Assembly (NCBI GenBank): GCA_964455375.1
Contig: CAYVXE010000012.1
Location: 1-63,191 of the forward strand
Length of the DNA: 63,191 nt
DNA from: CAYVXE01 sp964455375
Lineage (GTDB): Bacteria > Zhuqueibacterota > Zhuqueibacteria > Oceanimicrobiales > Oceanimicrobiaceae
Direction: 5' to 3'
Shown here one piece after another: positions 8,515 to 17,268 of this stretch. Below the pieces are notes generated by a model. The model worked only from the letters and a program-made list of their open reading frames with translations. It was not told the DNA's origin and searched no databases. Positions within the stretch are counted from its first letter, which is position 1. The number at the start of each line of letters is the position of its first letter. Made by a program: the position numbers and the translations under genes.

Positions 8515-9057
8515 ATGCAAACTTTAATCAAAAACCTACTGCTAAAAATAGGAGAAGACCCTGAAAGAGACGGTCTCAAGAATACACCCTACCGGGTGGA
8601 AAAATCCTACGAATTTCTTACCCGGGGCTACAAACAGGATATCAATGCGGTCATCAATTCAGCACTTTTTGATGTTAAATACGATGAAATGGTCATCGTA
8701 AAAAATATCGATTTTTATTCGTTATGTGAACATCACCTGCTGCCGTTTTACGGTAAATGCCATGTAGCATACATGCCGAACGGAAAAGTCATCGGTTTGA
8801 GTAAAATCCCCCGAGTTGTCGAAGTCTTTGCCAGACGGTTGCAAGTACAGGAACGTATGACCTATCAAATTGCAGAAACATTGATGAATCACTTAAAACC
8901 ACAAGGCGTTGCAGTGGTTACGGAAGCACAACATCTGTGCATGATGATGCGCGGTGTGGAAAAGCAAAATACCGTGGTTACATCCAGCACATTGTTAGGT
9001 GTTTTCCGGGACATTCAAACCACGCGCGATGAATTCATGAATCTGATTAAACCATAG
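8515..9057 (+). CDS. folE: GTP cyclohydrolase I FolE
   Basis: Converts GTP to 7,8-dihydroneopterin triphosphate, the first step of folate and also of queuosine precursor synthesis. At 180 aa it is of normal length. The zinc and active-site motifs are intact: SLCEHHLLPF (about 70-79), HVAYMPNGKVIGLSKIPR, and the HLCMMMRGVEK block supplying the second zinc Cys. Given queG in the same run, part of its output may feed queuosine. Confidence 0.95.
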   Translation: MQTLIKNLLLKIGEDPERDGLKNTPYRVEKSYEFLTRGYKQDINAVINSALFDVKYDEMVIVKNIDFYSLCEHHLLPFYGKCHVAYMPNGKVIGLSKIPRVVEVFARRLQVQERMTYQIAETLMNHLKPQGVAVVTEAQHLCMMMRGVEKQNTVVTSSTLLGVFRDIQTTRDEFMNLIKP

Positions 9058-9129
9058 AGCAGAAAAACAGCAATTAGGAATCTTATGCGATGTTTACTAT
9101 CATAATTAAACAAATAACGGGAGGATAAA

Positions 9130-9816
9130 ATGGCAGAACTAAATTATTTAAGTCATTCAGCTTTCCTTCTGGAAACCGGTAGCCACAAAATATTAATTGA
9201 CCCTTTTTTAACAGGAAATCCCCTGGCGCCGGTGAAACCAGAAGAGGTTCACTGCGATTATATCATCTTAACACACGGGCATAATGACCATATTGGCGAC
9301 ACCGTTACAATTGCCAAAAACAACAATGCCACGGTAATTACCAACTTTGAGATCGCGACCTGGTGCGGAAATCAGGGCTTGACGGCGCATCCCATGCATA
9401 TCGGCGGGTCACACACCTTTCCCTTTGGTCAGGTCAAATTGACCATTGCGCACCACGGTTCCGCCTATGCAACGGATGATGGATTCATCTATATGGGAAA
9501 TCCTGCCGGCGTGCTTTTGACTGTGGAAGATAAAACCATCTACCATGCAGGCGATACCGGTCTGTTTTACGACATGAAACTCATCGGAGAGATGAATAAC
9601 ATCGACGTCGCGTTGTTACCCATTGGCGACAATTTCACCATGGGCATCGACGATGCCGTAAAAGCTACGGAATTTCTCAATCCGAAAATGGTTATCCCTA
9701 TGCATTACAAGACGTTTGACGTCATCGATGTCAATCCGGAAGAATTTGTCGAAAAAGTTAAAGCAAAAGGATTTAACAGCCGGGTCATGGAGCCAAACGA
9801 ACCTCTGACCATTTAG
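9130..9816 (+). CDS. UPF0173-type metal-dependent hydrolase
   Basis: A 228-aa metallo-beta-lactamase fold protein of the UPF0173/UlaG-like family. It opens with YLSHSAFLLETG and has the metal site LTHGHNDHIGD (about 48-58). HAGDTG and the C-terminal MVIPMHYKTFDVI supply the remaining ligands. Substrates of this family are mostly undefined. A strong site (GGGAGGATAAA) precedes ATG 9130. A terminator follows at 9843. Confidence 0.9.
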   Translation: MAELNYLSHSAFLLETGSHKILIDPFLTGNPLAPVKPEEVHCDYIILTHGHNDHIGDTVTIAKNNNATVITNFEIATWCGNQGLTAHPMHIGGSHTFPFGQVKLTIAHHGSAYATDDGFIYMGNPAGVLLTVEDKTIYHAGDTGLFYDMKLIGEMNNIDVALLPIGDNFTMGIDDAVKATEFLNPKMVIPMHYKTFDVIDVNPEEFVEKVKAKGFNSRVMEPNEPLTI

Positions 9817-9842
9817 CGAGAAACGTCCAATCTCTTTTATTT

Positions 9843-9875
9843 GCCTGTGTGAACCTTTCGCACGGGCATTGTTTT
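9843..9875 (+). terminator. Intrinsic terminator after the UPF0173 gene
   Basis: GCCTGTGTG (9843-9851) pairs with CGCACGGGC (9859-9867), nine pairs including two G-U, with a 7-nt loop. ATTGTTTT follows. It would end the long + strand run that begins at queG. Confidence 0.6.
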
Positions 9876-9890
9876 ACCTGAACGACCATC

Positions 9891-10034
9891 ATGCGAAAAA
9901 AACGACAACTAATTTGGAAAAAATTCAGTCCCGCAGCTCTTAAACAACTGGCGGTGGCAGTGGCACTTATTTTCAGTGTCATGGGCCCGATTCAAGTCCT
10001 TTTTATCACGAATCTTCCCGACTATTTCTGGTAA
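9891..10034 (+). CDS. Small membrane protein, 47 aa
   Basis: An ORF of 47 codons: a strongly basic N-terminus (MRKKRQLIWKKF), then one hydrophobic helix (about 20-42) and the end NLPDYFW. This basic-then-helix layout predicts a single-pass inner-membrane peptide. It stops 5 bp before the ATP-grasp gene, so the two would share a transcript. Only a weak ribosome site is seen. I do not recognise the family. It could be chance, but the amphipathic order and tight spacing favour a real gene. Confidence 0.5.
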   Translation: MRKKRQLIWKKFSPAALKQLAVAVALIFSVMGPIQVLFITNLPDYFW

Positions 10035-10039
10035 AACTT

Positions 10040-11281
10040 ATGACCAGGCGCAAACGCATCCTGCTCCTCATGCCAACGAAGACGTACCGGGCATCTGCTT
10101 TCTTAGCTGCCGCTCAAAACCTGCCAATTGAGCCGGTCATCGGTTCTGAACGTCAGCAGGCTCTGCAGCCGTTTACCCCGGGAAAAACCGTAACACTGCA
10201 TTTCAGACAGCTCCAAACGGCTGTAAGACAAATCAAAGAATTTTCAAGATCATTCCCTTTAGATGCTATTTTACCGGTGGACGATGAAACCATCCTGCTT
10301 GCCGCTCTCGCAGCCAAAGAACTCGGCCTCCCGTACAATTCCATCACTGCATGCAAAGCGGTCACAGAAAAACACACGCTGCGCACGATGTTAAAAAAGT
10401 CCGAGCTTCCGTCTCCGGACTTTCAAGTGCTGCAAATAAACGCCAAGCCTGAGGAGAACGCCGGTAGGGTTAACTATCCGTGTGTCCTGAAACCCGTTTT
10501 CCTTTCCGCAAGCAGGGGAGTTATCAGAGCAAATTCGGAGAAGGAATTCATCGAAGCATTTCATCGAATCAAATCCATTCTAAGAGCACCGGATATTCAA
10601 GCGCAAGGAGGTGAACTCAGCGATTTGCTTTTAGTGGAATCGTTCATCCCCGGAGATGAAATTGCTTTTGAAGGTACTCTCACAGACGGCAAGCTGAAAT
10701 TGTTAACCATTTTCGACAAACCTGACCCTCTGGAAGGCCCGTATTTCGAAGAAACCATTTACGTCACCCCGTCCCGCCACTCAAAATTGCTGCAGAAATC
10801 CATCATCGCTTGCGTCGACAAAACCTGCAAAGCTATCGGGTTAAAAAACGGCCCGGTTCATGCTGAACTTCGATTGAATGAAAAAGGCGTTTGGATCATC
10901 GAAATTGCAGGACGTTCCATCGGAGGGTACTGCTCGCAAACGCTGACATTTGCAAATGGGATGTCTCTGGAAGAGCTTATACTCAGGCAGACAATCGGTG
11001 AAGATATTTCCGACGTTCAACGGGAAAAATTTGCGTCAGGTGTAATGATGATTCCGATCCCCCAGAAAGGGGTGTTACAAAGCGTTGAAGGAGTGGATGA
11101 AGCAAAAATGATTTCCGGCGTCCAGAACATCATCATGAGTATTCCAATTTCCCGTGAGGTTGTTCCACTACCGGAAGGAAACCGTTATCTCGGCTTTATT
11201 TTTGCGAAAGGAGACAGTCCGGCTACCGTAGAAGGAGCTCTAAGGGAGGCACATAAGCACCTGCATATCATGATTCAATAA
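10040..11281 (+). CDS. ATP-grasp carboxylate-amine ligase-like protein
   Basis: A 413-aa ATP-grasp enzyme resembling the L-amino-acid ligase/PurK-like group, which joins a carboxylate to an amine through an acyl-phosphate. Residues 1-115 are a Rossmann-like pre-grasp domain (IDAILPVDDETILLA region). The ATP-grasp core has YPCVLKPVFLSASRGV (about 146-161), LLVESFIPGDEIAFEG and the metal-binding HAELR...WIIEIAGRSIGG block near 275-300. The C-terminal 110 residues resemble the extra domain of dipeptide-type ligases. Substrates cannot be told. It has its own ATG 10040 just after the 47-aa peptide. Confidence 0.85.
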   Translation: MTRRKRILLLMPTKTYRASAFLAAAQNLPIEPVIGSERQQALQPFTPGKTVTLHFRQLQTAVRQIKEFSRSFPLDAILPVDDETILLAALAAKELGLPYNSITACKAVTEKHTLRTMLKKSELPSPDFQVLQINAKPEENAGRVNYPCVLKPVFLSASRGVIRANSEKEFIEAFHRIKSILRAPDIQAQGGELSDLLLVESFIPGDEIAFEGTLTDGKLKLLTIFDKPDPLEGPYFEETIYVTPSRHSKLLQKSIIACVDKTCKAIGLKNGPVHAELRLNEKGVWIIEIAGRSIGGYCSQTLTFANGMSLEELILRQTIGEDISDVQREKFASGVMMIPIPQKGVLQSVEGVDEAKMISGVQNIIMSIPISREVVPLPEGNRYLGFIFAKGDSPATVEGALREAHKHLHIMIQ

Positions 11282-11379
11282 ATTAAAGCCACAGATGAAT
11301 GGCACACGCAATTGACGAAAAGAACGGATTATCCGGAAATAGATCCATGAGATTCATTCCTGTTTGTGACCAAATCAGA

Positions 11380-11646
11380 TTAAGATGCACGGCTGATGAT
11401 CATTCCCGCCTCATTTAACAGAACATATCTGCAATGAGGGTTATGTATTCTTGCGGCGGTAATGACCGCTGCACAATGCGGGAGACGATAATTGCTCACA
11501 ATCATATCGTAACTGTTTCTCGATATCATTTTAAATGCCGAGTTTATCTCGCTTACCATGGTAACAAGATAGTTAGAATTTCCTAAAACCAGTTTCGCCA
11601 TTTCAGCAAAATCTTTATCATCATCTACAATCAGTACTTTCTCCAT
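11380..11646 (-). CDS. Truncated receiver-like protein without phospho-Asp
   Basis: An 88-aa protein matching the first two thirds of a response-regulator receiver domain: KVLIVDDDKDFAEMA carries the acidic pocket (residues 8-10). At the phosphorylation site the family has Asp, but here the run is YDMIVSNYRLP, giving Asn52. The domain ends before the usual Thr/Ser and Lys positions complete the fold. So it is either a pseudo-receiver or a decaying gene. I start at ATG 11646 (AAAGG seven bases upstream) rather than the longer frame to 11760. It is divergent from the riboswitch-controlled gene. Confidence 0.65.
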   Translation of the reverse strand: MEKVLIVDDDKDFAEMAKLVLGNSNYLVTMVSEINSAFKMISRNSYDMIVSNYRLPHCAAVITAARIHNPHCRYVLLNEAGMIISRAS

Positions 11647-11920
11647 AATCATACCTTTATTTTTTTTCACCCAAACACAAACACTATGCCATAGCATCTG
11701 TAATGTTCTAAATGACTCACTTTGAACTGAAATGAATGAGTGATTAAATTTTACAAACAAACAGGTACGTTTAAAATGATGTGCATTATTTGCACAACAG
11801 TGTGCATTTTTTTCACGTCTAACTTAATTAGAAACATAATTTTAACTTTTTAAAAAATTATGTTTAAGTTTTGTAACACTTCGTCGATATAGAAAATCAA
11901 CTGAACGTTTAATCACTTTG

Positions 11921-12010
11921 GTTGAAGGGCAAACTATCTGAAAAGATAAGACGCAAAGCTTCCATCTAAGTCCAGAAACACCGGATAAGACAGCGGGGCT
12001 GCTAAACCAA
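11921..12010 (+). promoter_or_regulatory. Cyclic-di-GMP-I (GEMM-I) riboswitch
   Basis: The sequence follows the GEMM-I consensus closely. GGGCAAAC is at 11927-11934. A P1-type stem TATCT/AGATA is closed by a GAAA tetraloop (11935-11948). Then comes GACGCAAAGC (11950-11959), a second stem-loop from about 11961, and AGCGGGGCTGC, matching the conserved GCGGGG strand. The motif lies 95-185 bases upstream of a large secreted protein on the same strand. Known members bind cyclic-di-GMP and control motility, adhesion and surface genes. A 9-bp hairpin downstream may be part of the expression platform. Confidence 0.9.
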
Positions 12011-12055
12011 ATTCTTTATCTAAGATTTGTGTAGTTGCTGAATACCTGTCAAACC

Positions 12056-12087
12056 TTAGTGATTTAAACATTTTTATGAATCACTAA
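12056..12087 (+). promoter_or_regulatory. Hairpin between riboswitch and start codon
   Basis: TTAGTGATT (12056-12064) and AATCACTAA (12079-12087) are perfect inverted arms with a 14-nt loop. No T-run follows, so it is not an ordinary terminator. It ends 7 bases before the GAGGT ribosome site (12094-12098). It could be the switching element, or shield the ribosome site in one state. The actual ON/OFF logic cannot be read from sequence alone. Confidence 0.55.
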
Positions 12088-12104
12088 ACTCAAGAGGTAA
12101 CATT

Positions 12105-14720
12105 ATGAAACAGTTACTTTACTCTCATAAAGTGAGTTGGACCGCACTCTTACTCATGCTGGCCTTAAGTATCCCAGCTATCGGACAAGAAGCGGCGTTC
12201 TCACTTTCAAAAAACCGTGATTTCAGTACCACTGACTTAGCCTTCGAACGTACTGACACGCTGTATATCCGCGTTGTACGACCGGATATTGACTTCACTG
12301 CCATCGATGAGATGGGATTCCGTCTTAAACCCGAGCCAGAGGGCCCGGGTCTTGAAGGTCATTTCAGCAACAATTTTGACGGTTCTTATACGGCATCGGT
12401 TGCACTTGACTCGACCGACCCTGCTATTTCTCTTTGGCAATTAAAAATAGAAATCAATGACCAGGCAGATAACGAGTTCAATGCCAGAATTCCACTTACC
12501 ATCGGCGCCGCTAACGGAACGCCACCACCACCTGGAACCGGCAGAGAACTGCATGTGGAAGGGCGAATTAGCGACATCAATGGGAATCAACTTTTGGTGC
12601 ATGACGTCTGGATTCTGGTTGGCGACAGAACTGAAATTAGCGGCGATGAAGAGCAGACCTTAACATTTGCGGATCTGTTTGTGGGGATGGAAATAGACGT
12701 AAGAGCGATTCACATGGAAGATGGGCGTCTCCTGGCAAAACGGATCGAAGCAAAAATCAAAGACGCTGTTGAAGGTGAAGTCGAAGTTGAAGGCGTCATC
12801 ACAGAGCTGGACTCTGCAAGTCTGGTCGTAGACGGATTGCACTTTCTGGTAGATGCAAATACTGAATTTCGCGGTCGTCATGAGCGACAAACCACATTCG
12901 ATAGTTTGTCTACCGGTCTTTTTGTCGGCGTGAAAGGCAGTTACCAGGAAGATGGAACACTACTGGCTGAACGAATTAAAGTTGACGAAAATGAGGATAG
13001 ACGTGAAGATTTCACCATTGCCGGCCCTGTTGATTCCTTAAAGGATCGAAAAATTTCAGTGGGCGGTTTCGATTTTCTGCTGGACAGCGAAACGGAATTC
13101 AATGGTGAGGATCATCTGGAAATTGGTCGGGCAGCTTTACAAGTGGGGGCACTCGTTGAAATAAAAGGGGAATATCGATCTGATGGATTGCTCTGGGCCG
13201 TAAAAATCAAACTGAAAGAAACGGCCGGCACCGAAGTCGAGGAGCACGGTAACGTTGAGGAGGTTGGCGACAGAACGGTGACCGTTAACGGCATTATTTT
13301 CAATGTTGATTCAACCACCGTCTTCTTAGATGGCGAAAAACAGCCCATTGACTTCAGTGCAATTCAAATTGACCAGGAAGTGGAAATAAGAGCTATTCGT
13401 TTTGCAGACGGTACACTTTTGGCGTTACGAATAAAAGTCAAGAAAGAAAAATCGGAACGCATTAAACAAAAAGGCCGTATCGAAGCTCTAACAGCTAACA
13501 CGATTACCGTTTTAAGTGCTGTCTTTTCTGTGGATTCGACGTCACAAATATTAGACGCTGATAAAAATCCCATTCTGTTTAGCGATTTACAAGTTGATAT
13601 GCTGGTGAAAATAAGAGCCGTTGTCAATTTAGATGGAAGTCTATTCGCAGAAGAAGTGAGAATGAAAGAACGTGGCGGCGAGGAAGTTTCCGTGGCAGCA
13701 GCCATCGATAGTCTGTGGGATGGCAAAATGAGCCTTGGAGGCTTAACATTTACCGTCACTGAAAAATCGATCATCTTAAATGCGCTTGAAGAACATATTG
13801 TCTTTTCAGATTTACAGCCGGGTGACCTGGCCGCAGTGAAAGGCAAGCAGATGCCGGATGGTACAAATCTGGCTTTACGCATCAGGCTCAGAGATCAGTC
13901 AGATGGTTTTACAGAAATAGAGGGTAGCGTAACCAGGGTATCCGGTGATACTCTTGTCGTGGGAGAATCCGTGCTATTTCTAAATTCAGACACACAATAT
14001 TTTAATAAAGAAGACACGGTTCAGGTTGCAGCTATTGCCCTGACGGTGGGCGACCTTATTGAAGTGCAAGCAGAAACAAATGCAGAGGGACAGCTAATTG
14101 TCCTCAAATTAAAATTAGAAGAAGCGGCAAGCGTGCAAGGTACCGTAGAAAACACGGGCGGCAGCAGTCCGGGGAAAGCCGAACATCAGTCCCCTGCATT
14201 GGCCAGTACCAAGGCAACGCAATTCACGTTGGTCAACACAACCGTACTTGTGGATGCGAACACCCTTATCGTCGGCTCTTTCAACGCACCGTTGGACGCC
14301 TCGGTTATTTCCTCTGGCGCCGTCGTGGATGTTCAGGGAACCCTGACCAGCACCGGTGAACTGCTTGCAAGTTCGATTCAGGTCCTTTTTTACAATTTGG
14401 CAACGTCCGTAAACGACCAATCCAATGCTGCAACGGTACCTGAAACGTTCTCTCTGGAACAAAACTATCCTAATCCGTTCAATCCGGAAACGACGATTAG
14501 TTTTCATGTTCCGAGTAAATCCTTTGTCTCAATTAAAATTTATAATATGTTGGGACAGGAAATACAGACATTGGTCAATTCCGAGTTCGGAGCCGGCTTT
14601 CAAACCGTACATTGGAATGCTCAGGATAGAAACGGGAATAATGTTTCAAGCGGGGTTTATTTTTACCGGATTAAGGCAGGAAACTTCAGGAAAGTCATGA
14701 AGATGACACTCGTCAGATAA
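12105..14720 (+). CDS. Secreted DUF5666-repeat protein with T9SS sorting domain
   Basis: An 871-aa exported protein. Residues 1-28 are a signal peptide (ALLLMLALSIPAIGQ). Residues 30-135 form a beta-rich domain. From about 150 to 770 there are eight repeats of roughly 65-70 aa of the DUF5666 type, each with the pattern V-x-I-x5-V-x-G-x-x-F-x-V-x3-T, then V-G-x-x-V-x-I-K-G and D-G-x-L-x-A-x-x-I-K. The last 85 residues are a T9SS type A sorting domain (NYPNPFNPETTI ... GVYFYRIKAG). It is predicted to be cell-surface bound. A cyclic-di-GMP riboswitch precedes it, pointing to a role in attachment or biofilm matrix. The GAGGTAAC ribosome site fixes ATG 12105. No T9SS machinery is in the window. 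Confidence 0.88.
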   Translation: MKQLLYSHKVSWTALLLMLALSIPAIGQEAAFSLSKNRDFSTTDLAFERTDTLYIRVVRPDIDFTAIDEMGFRLKPEPEGPGLEGHFSNNFDGSYTASVALDSTDPAISLWQLKIEINDQADNEFNARIPLTIGAANGTPPPPGTGRELHVEGRISDINGNQLLVHDVWILVGDRTEISGDEEQTLTFADLFVGMEIDVRAIHMEDGRLLAKRIEAKIKDAVEGEVEVEGVITELDSASLVVDGLHFLVDANTEFRGRHERQTTFDSLSTGLFVGVKGSYQEDGTLLAERIKVDENEDRREDFTIAGPVDSLKDRKISVGGFDFLLDSETEFNGEDHLEIGRAALQVGALVEIKGEYRSDGLLWAVKIKLKETAGTEVEEHGNVEEVGDRTVTVNGIIFNVDSTTVFLDGEKQPIDFSAIQIDQEVEIRAIRFADGTLLALRIKVKKEKSERIKQKGRIEALTANTITVLSAVFSVDSTSQILDADKNPILFSDLQVDMLVKIRAVVNLDGSLFAEEVRMKERGGEEVSVAAAIDSLWDGKMSLGGLTFTVTEKSIILNALEEHIVFSDLQPGDLAAVKGKQMPDGTNLALRIRLRDQSDGFTEIEGSVTRVSGDTLVVGESVLFLNSDTQYFNKEDTVQVAAIALTVGDLIEVQAETNAEGQLIVLKLKLEEAASVQGTVENTGGSSPGKAEHQSPALASTKATQFTLVNTTVLVDANTLIVGSFNAPLDASVISSGAVVDVQGTLTSTGELLASSIQVLFYNLATSVNDQSNAATVPETFSLEQNYPNPFNPETTISFHVPSKSFVSIKIYNMLGQEIQTLVNSEFGAGFQTVHWNAQDRNGNNVSSGVYFYRIKAGNFRKVMKMTLVR

Positions 14721-14728
14721 CTCTGTCT

Positions 14729-14765
14729 AACTCTGACAGGGATTAAAACCCGTCAGAGTTTATTC
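14729..14765 (+). terminator. Terminator after the riboswitch-controlled gene
   Basis: AACTCTGACAGGG (14729-14741) pairs with CCCGTCAGAGTT (14749-14760) apart from one bulged A. TATTCCTTAT follows, an interrupted T-run. Eight bases separate it from the stop of the DUF5666 gene. Confidence 0.6.
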
Positions 14766-14780
14766 CTTATCTAATTCAAA

Positions 14781-14827
14781 AAACAGGGAAGCCGTCAAAT
14801 GAAATGAAGTTGGCGGCTTCCCTGTTT
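14781..14827. terminator. Two-way terminator between convergent genes
   Basis: An 18-bp stem with one G-U pair: the arms are 14781-14798 and 14810-14827, with an 11-nt loop. The outer arms are AAACAGGG and CCCTGTTT with T/A runs at both ends, so it can act in both directions. It lies 10 bases past the nfuA stop and about 60 bases past the DUF5666 gene. Confidence 0.85.
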
Positions 14828-14836
14828 TTGTACAGT

Positions 14837-15424
14837 CTATTTTGCAGACTCGTAGTAGGGATTATTTCCACCGGCGTGGTCGGTGATATCCATGACGCCC
14901 TTTAGCTCAGGGATCGCCTGTTTCAGCATCACTTCAACGCCCTGCTTCAACGTGACGTCAACCATGCCGCACCCCTGACAGCCGCCACCAAAACGCAGGT
15001 ACGCAACATCCTCTTTGACGTCCACCAAAGAGATAAAACCGCCGTGTGACCCAATTTGTGGATTGACTTGTGAGTCGATGATCTGTTGGACTTTTTCAGC
15101 AAGAGGTCCGGCGGGAGTCGGCGGTGGCGCGGTCTTTGGGTTTGTGATTTTAAAACCACTTTCATTCAGACCGGAGACATAGTCGACCATGGCGCCATCC
15201 AACAAAGGGGCGCTTTGCGGATCGATAAATACTTTGAAGAAACCAACATCAATGACTTTATCTGCTTCACTCTCCTGACCCGGCTCCACAAAAGACAACC
15301 CAAAATCAACAGAAAAGGGTGACATCCCTCTTTGGGCTGTTATCCGAATACCCTGCCCTTTGCGTTCTTCTTCAGTTAAGATTGCAATAAATTTATTTTT
15401 TGCATTATCGGTTATTGTTACCAT
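14837..15424 (-). CDS. nfuA: Fe-S biogenesis protein NfuA
   Basis: A 195-aa two-domain Fe-S carrier. Residues 1-100 are an A-type (IscA/HesB) fold that has lost its cluster cysteines, as in known NfuA. A Pro/Ala linker (PKTAPPPTPAGP) leads to the NifU C-terminal domain (about 115-190). There GGGCQGCGMVDVTL holds the CxxC that binds a [4Fe-4S] cluster at the dimer interface. It is the last gene of the rnhB-yraN-SDR-moaA operon. Its neighbour moaA is a cluster-dependent enzyme, a sensible client. Confidence 0.92.
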   Translation of the reverse strand: MVTITDNAKNKFIAILTEEERKGQGIRITAQRGMSPFSVDFGLSFVEPGQESEADKVIDVGFFKVFIDPQSAPLLDGAMVDYVSGLNESGFKITNPKTAPPPTPAGPLAEKVQQIIDSQVNPQIGSHGGFISLVDVKEDVAYLRFGGGCQGCGMVDVTLKQGVEVMLKQAIPELKGVMDITDHAGGNNPYYESAK

Positions 15425-15469
15425 AACACCCTCTTTTTAAAATCAACATTTACATACAAAACAAATGCT

Positions 15470-16480
15470 TTATCCACCTATTTGGTACATTTCTACTTTT
15501 TTTACGTTATTCTTACCGGAATGAGCTCTTTCTTCTGAATATCGATCGCCTCTTTTTTCCCAAACCGAACGGAGAATCCTTAACAGTTCCTCATCCGTGG
15601 TACCGGAACGAATCAGAGTTTTTAAATCCTTGCCTTCACTGCCGAAAAGACAGGTAAATAATTTACCATCGGCAGAAATCCTTGCGCGCGTGCAGCTACC
15701 GCAAAATGGTTGAGTCACAGACGCGATAATGCCAAACTCCCCGCTGCCGTCGCGAAAACGATAGCGATTTGCGACTTCGCCCCAGTAATTTTTTCCCACC
15801 GCCTCTATGTTATGTTTTGAGGATAACTTACTGATTATCTCCGCTGCCGTCACCACTTCATCCATTTTCCAACCGTTGAGATTACCTACGTCCATATATT
15901 CAATGAAACGAATAATGAGACTGCGTGATGTGGCAAAATTCAGCAAATCCAGAATTTCATTTTCATTGACATTTTTCTGAATAACCGAGTTAAGTTTAAT
16001 CACTGAGAATCCGAGCGTCATTGCGTACTCAATACCCTGAATAACATGTTCCAAGCTCAAATGTTTCCCGGCTAATTTTGGAAACAAATCAGGATTGAGC
16101 GTATCCAGACTAATGGTAAGCCTCTTTAATCCGGCCTCTTTTATTCTCGCACCATACTTTTCCAACAAGTAACCGTTCGTGGTTAAAGCAATATCCTCAA
16201 TACCATCGATTTCATTTAGCTTGGTGATGAGTTTGTACAATTCATGACGCAAAAGCGGCTCTCCGCCGGTTAGTCTCAATTTTGTCACACCTAAAGATGC
16301 GAACAACTTTGCTAAGCTGGTAATTTCCTCGAAGGTAAGAATTTTATCCCGGTTGAGAAACTGGTATTTATGCCCGAATATATCTTCCGGCATACAGTAG
16401 TGACAGCGGAAATTGCAGCGATCCGTCACCGAAATGCGCAAATCTTTTATGCAACGGTTGTATTTATCACCAACAGGCAT
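15470..16480 (-). CDS. moaA: GTP 3',8-cyclase MoaA
   Basis: Radical SAM enzyme for the first step of molybdenum cofactor synthesis (GTP to 3',8-cyclo-GTP). It has both cluster sites: CNFRCHYC near residues 22-29, and a C-terminal CGSC...C set near 256-273 that holds the GTP-binding cluster. The LRLTGGEPLLR block and the C-terminal Gly-Gly (MYQIGG), needed for activity in the family, are intact. The length (336) is normal. moaD and moaE lie in the 5-6 kb region. ATG 16480. Confidence 0.95.
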   Translation of the reverse strand: MPVGDKYNRCIKDLRISVTDRCNFRCHYCMPEDIFGHKYQFLNRDKILTFEEITSLAKLFASLGVTKLRLTGGEPLLRHELYKLITKLNEIDGIEDIALTTNGYLLEKYGARIKEAGLKRLTISLDTLNPDLFPKLAGKHLSLEHVIQGIEYAMTLGFSVIKLNSVIQKNVNENEILDLLNFATSRSLIIRFIEYMDVGNLNGWKMDEVVTAAEIISKLSSKHNIEAVGKNYWGEVANRYRFRDGSGEFGIIASVTQPFCGSCTRARISADGKLFTCLFGSEGKDLKTLIRSGTTDEELLRILRSVWEKRGDRYSEERAHSGKNNVKKVEMYQIGG

Positions 16481-16539
16481 GATAATGGACTTTTAATATT
16501 TGAACATTCTTTTTATTGGTCATTTTACAGGAAATCGGC

Positions 16540-17253
16540 TCATGGATTTGTGGGCCTGATTTCCAACTCACTTAGCATGGCCCTTTGCGGCAACCGAATA
16601 GCATGAACAATACTTTGCGCCACGTCTTCCGGCTGCAATATTTTTGTTCTATCCGGTTTAGGCAGCGACGGATGATTAAAGAATTTTGTGGCCACGGAAC
16701 CAGGACATACCGCAAGCACACGCACACCGGCAGCTCTTTCCTCCAACAGCAAACACTTTGAAAATGCCATGACGCCCCACTTGGTAGCTGCATAACCGGC
16801 GCCACCAACAAATGCATTCTTACCTGCTAATGAAGCAACATTTACCACAAAACTCTCTTCTTTCCTCTTTAAATACGGAAGAGCTTCCCGAGTAAAGAGA
16901 AACATACTGCGTAGATTAAGCTCAAACATCGCGTCCCAATCCTGGGTAGAAAGCTCCTCTACGCGGCCAAACCGTCCGATTCCGGCATTGTTGACCAAAA
17001 TATCGATATTGCCAAAATGTTTAGCCGTACTTGTCACGACCTCTTTAACTTTGCTTTCACGGGTAACATCCGCAGAAATGGGCAGCACTTTTCTCCCCAA
17101 ATTGCCACATTCCCGGGCTAAACTTTGCAAATCCGCCATCGTGCGGGAAACAATGGTTAAATTTACACCGGCTTTTGCCAGTTCAAGTGCAGTTGCCCGC
17201 CCGATGCCTTTACCGGCACCCGTTACAACAGCTGTTTTATTTTTAAGTTCCAT
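16540..17253 (-). CDS. Short-chain dehydrogenase/reductase
   Basis: A 237-aa classical SDR. The NAD(P)-binding TGAGKGIGRATA is at about 11-22, NNAGIG near 88-93, the catalytic Ser in NVASLAGK, and the YAATK active-site motif near 152. The FabG-like length suggests a 3-oxoacyl or sugar/alcohol substrate, but this cannot be fixed. The C-terminus (LSELEIRPTNP) is typical of SDRs related to YdfG/serine dehydrogenase. It sits between yraN and moaA in the operon. Confidence 0.9.
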   Translation of the reverse strand: MELKNKTAVVTGAGKGIGRATALELAKAGVNLTIVSRTMADLQSLARECGNLGRKVLPISADVTRESKVKEVVTSTAKHFGNIDILVNNAGIGRFGRVEELSTQDWDAMFELNLRSMFLFTREALPYLKRKEESFVVNVASLAGKNAFVGGAGYAATKWGVMAFSKCLLLEERAAGVRVLAVCPGSVATKFFNHPSLPKPDRTKILQPEDVAQSIVHAIRLPQRAMLSELEIRPTNP

Positions 17254-17268
17254 GTATCTTATCTTATT

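Noticed and set aside
12555..14400. DNA-level tandem repeat in the DUF5666 gene
   Set aside because: The repeats are visible only in the protein; the DNA copies are too diverged to call a DNA repeat.
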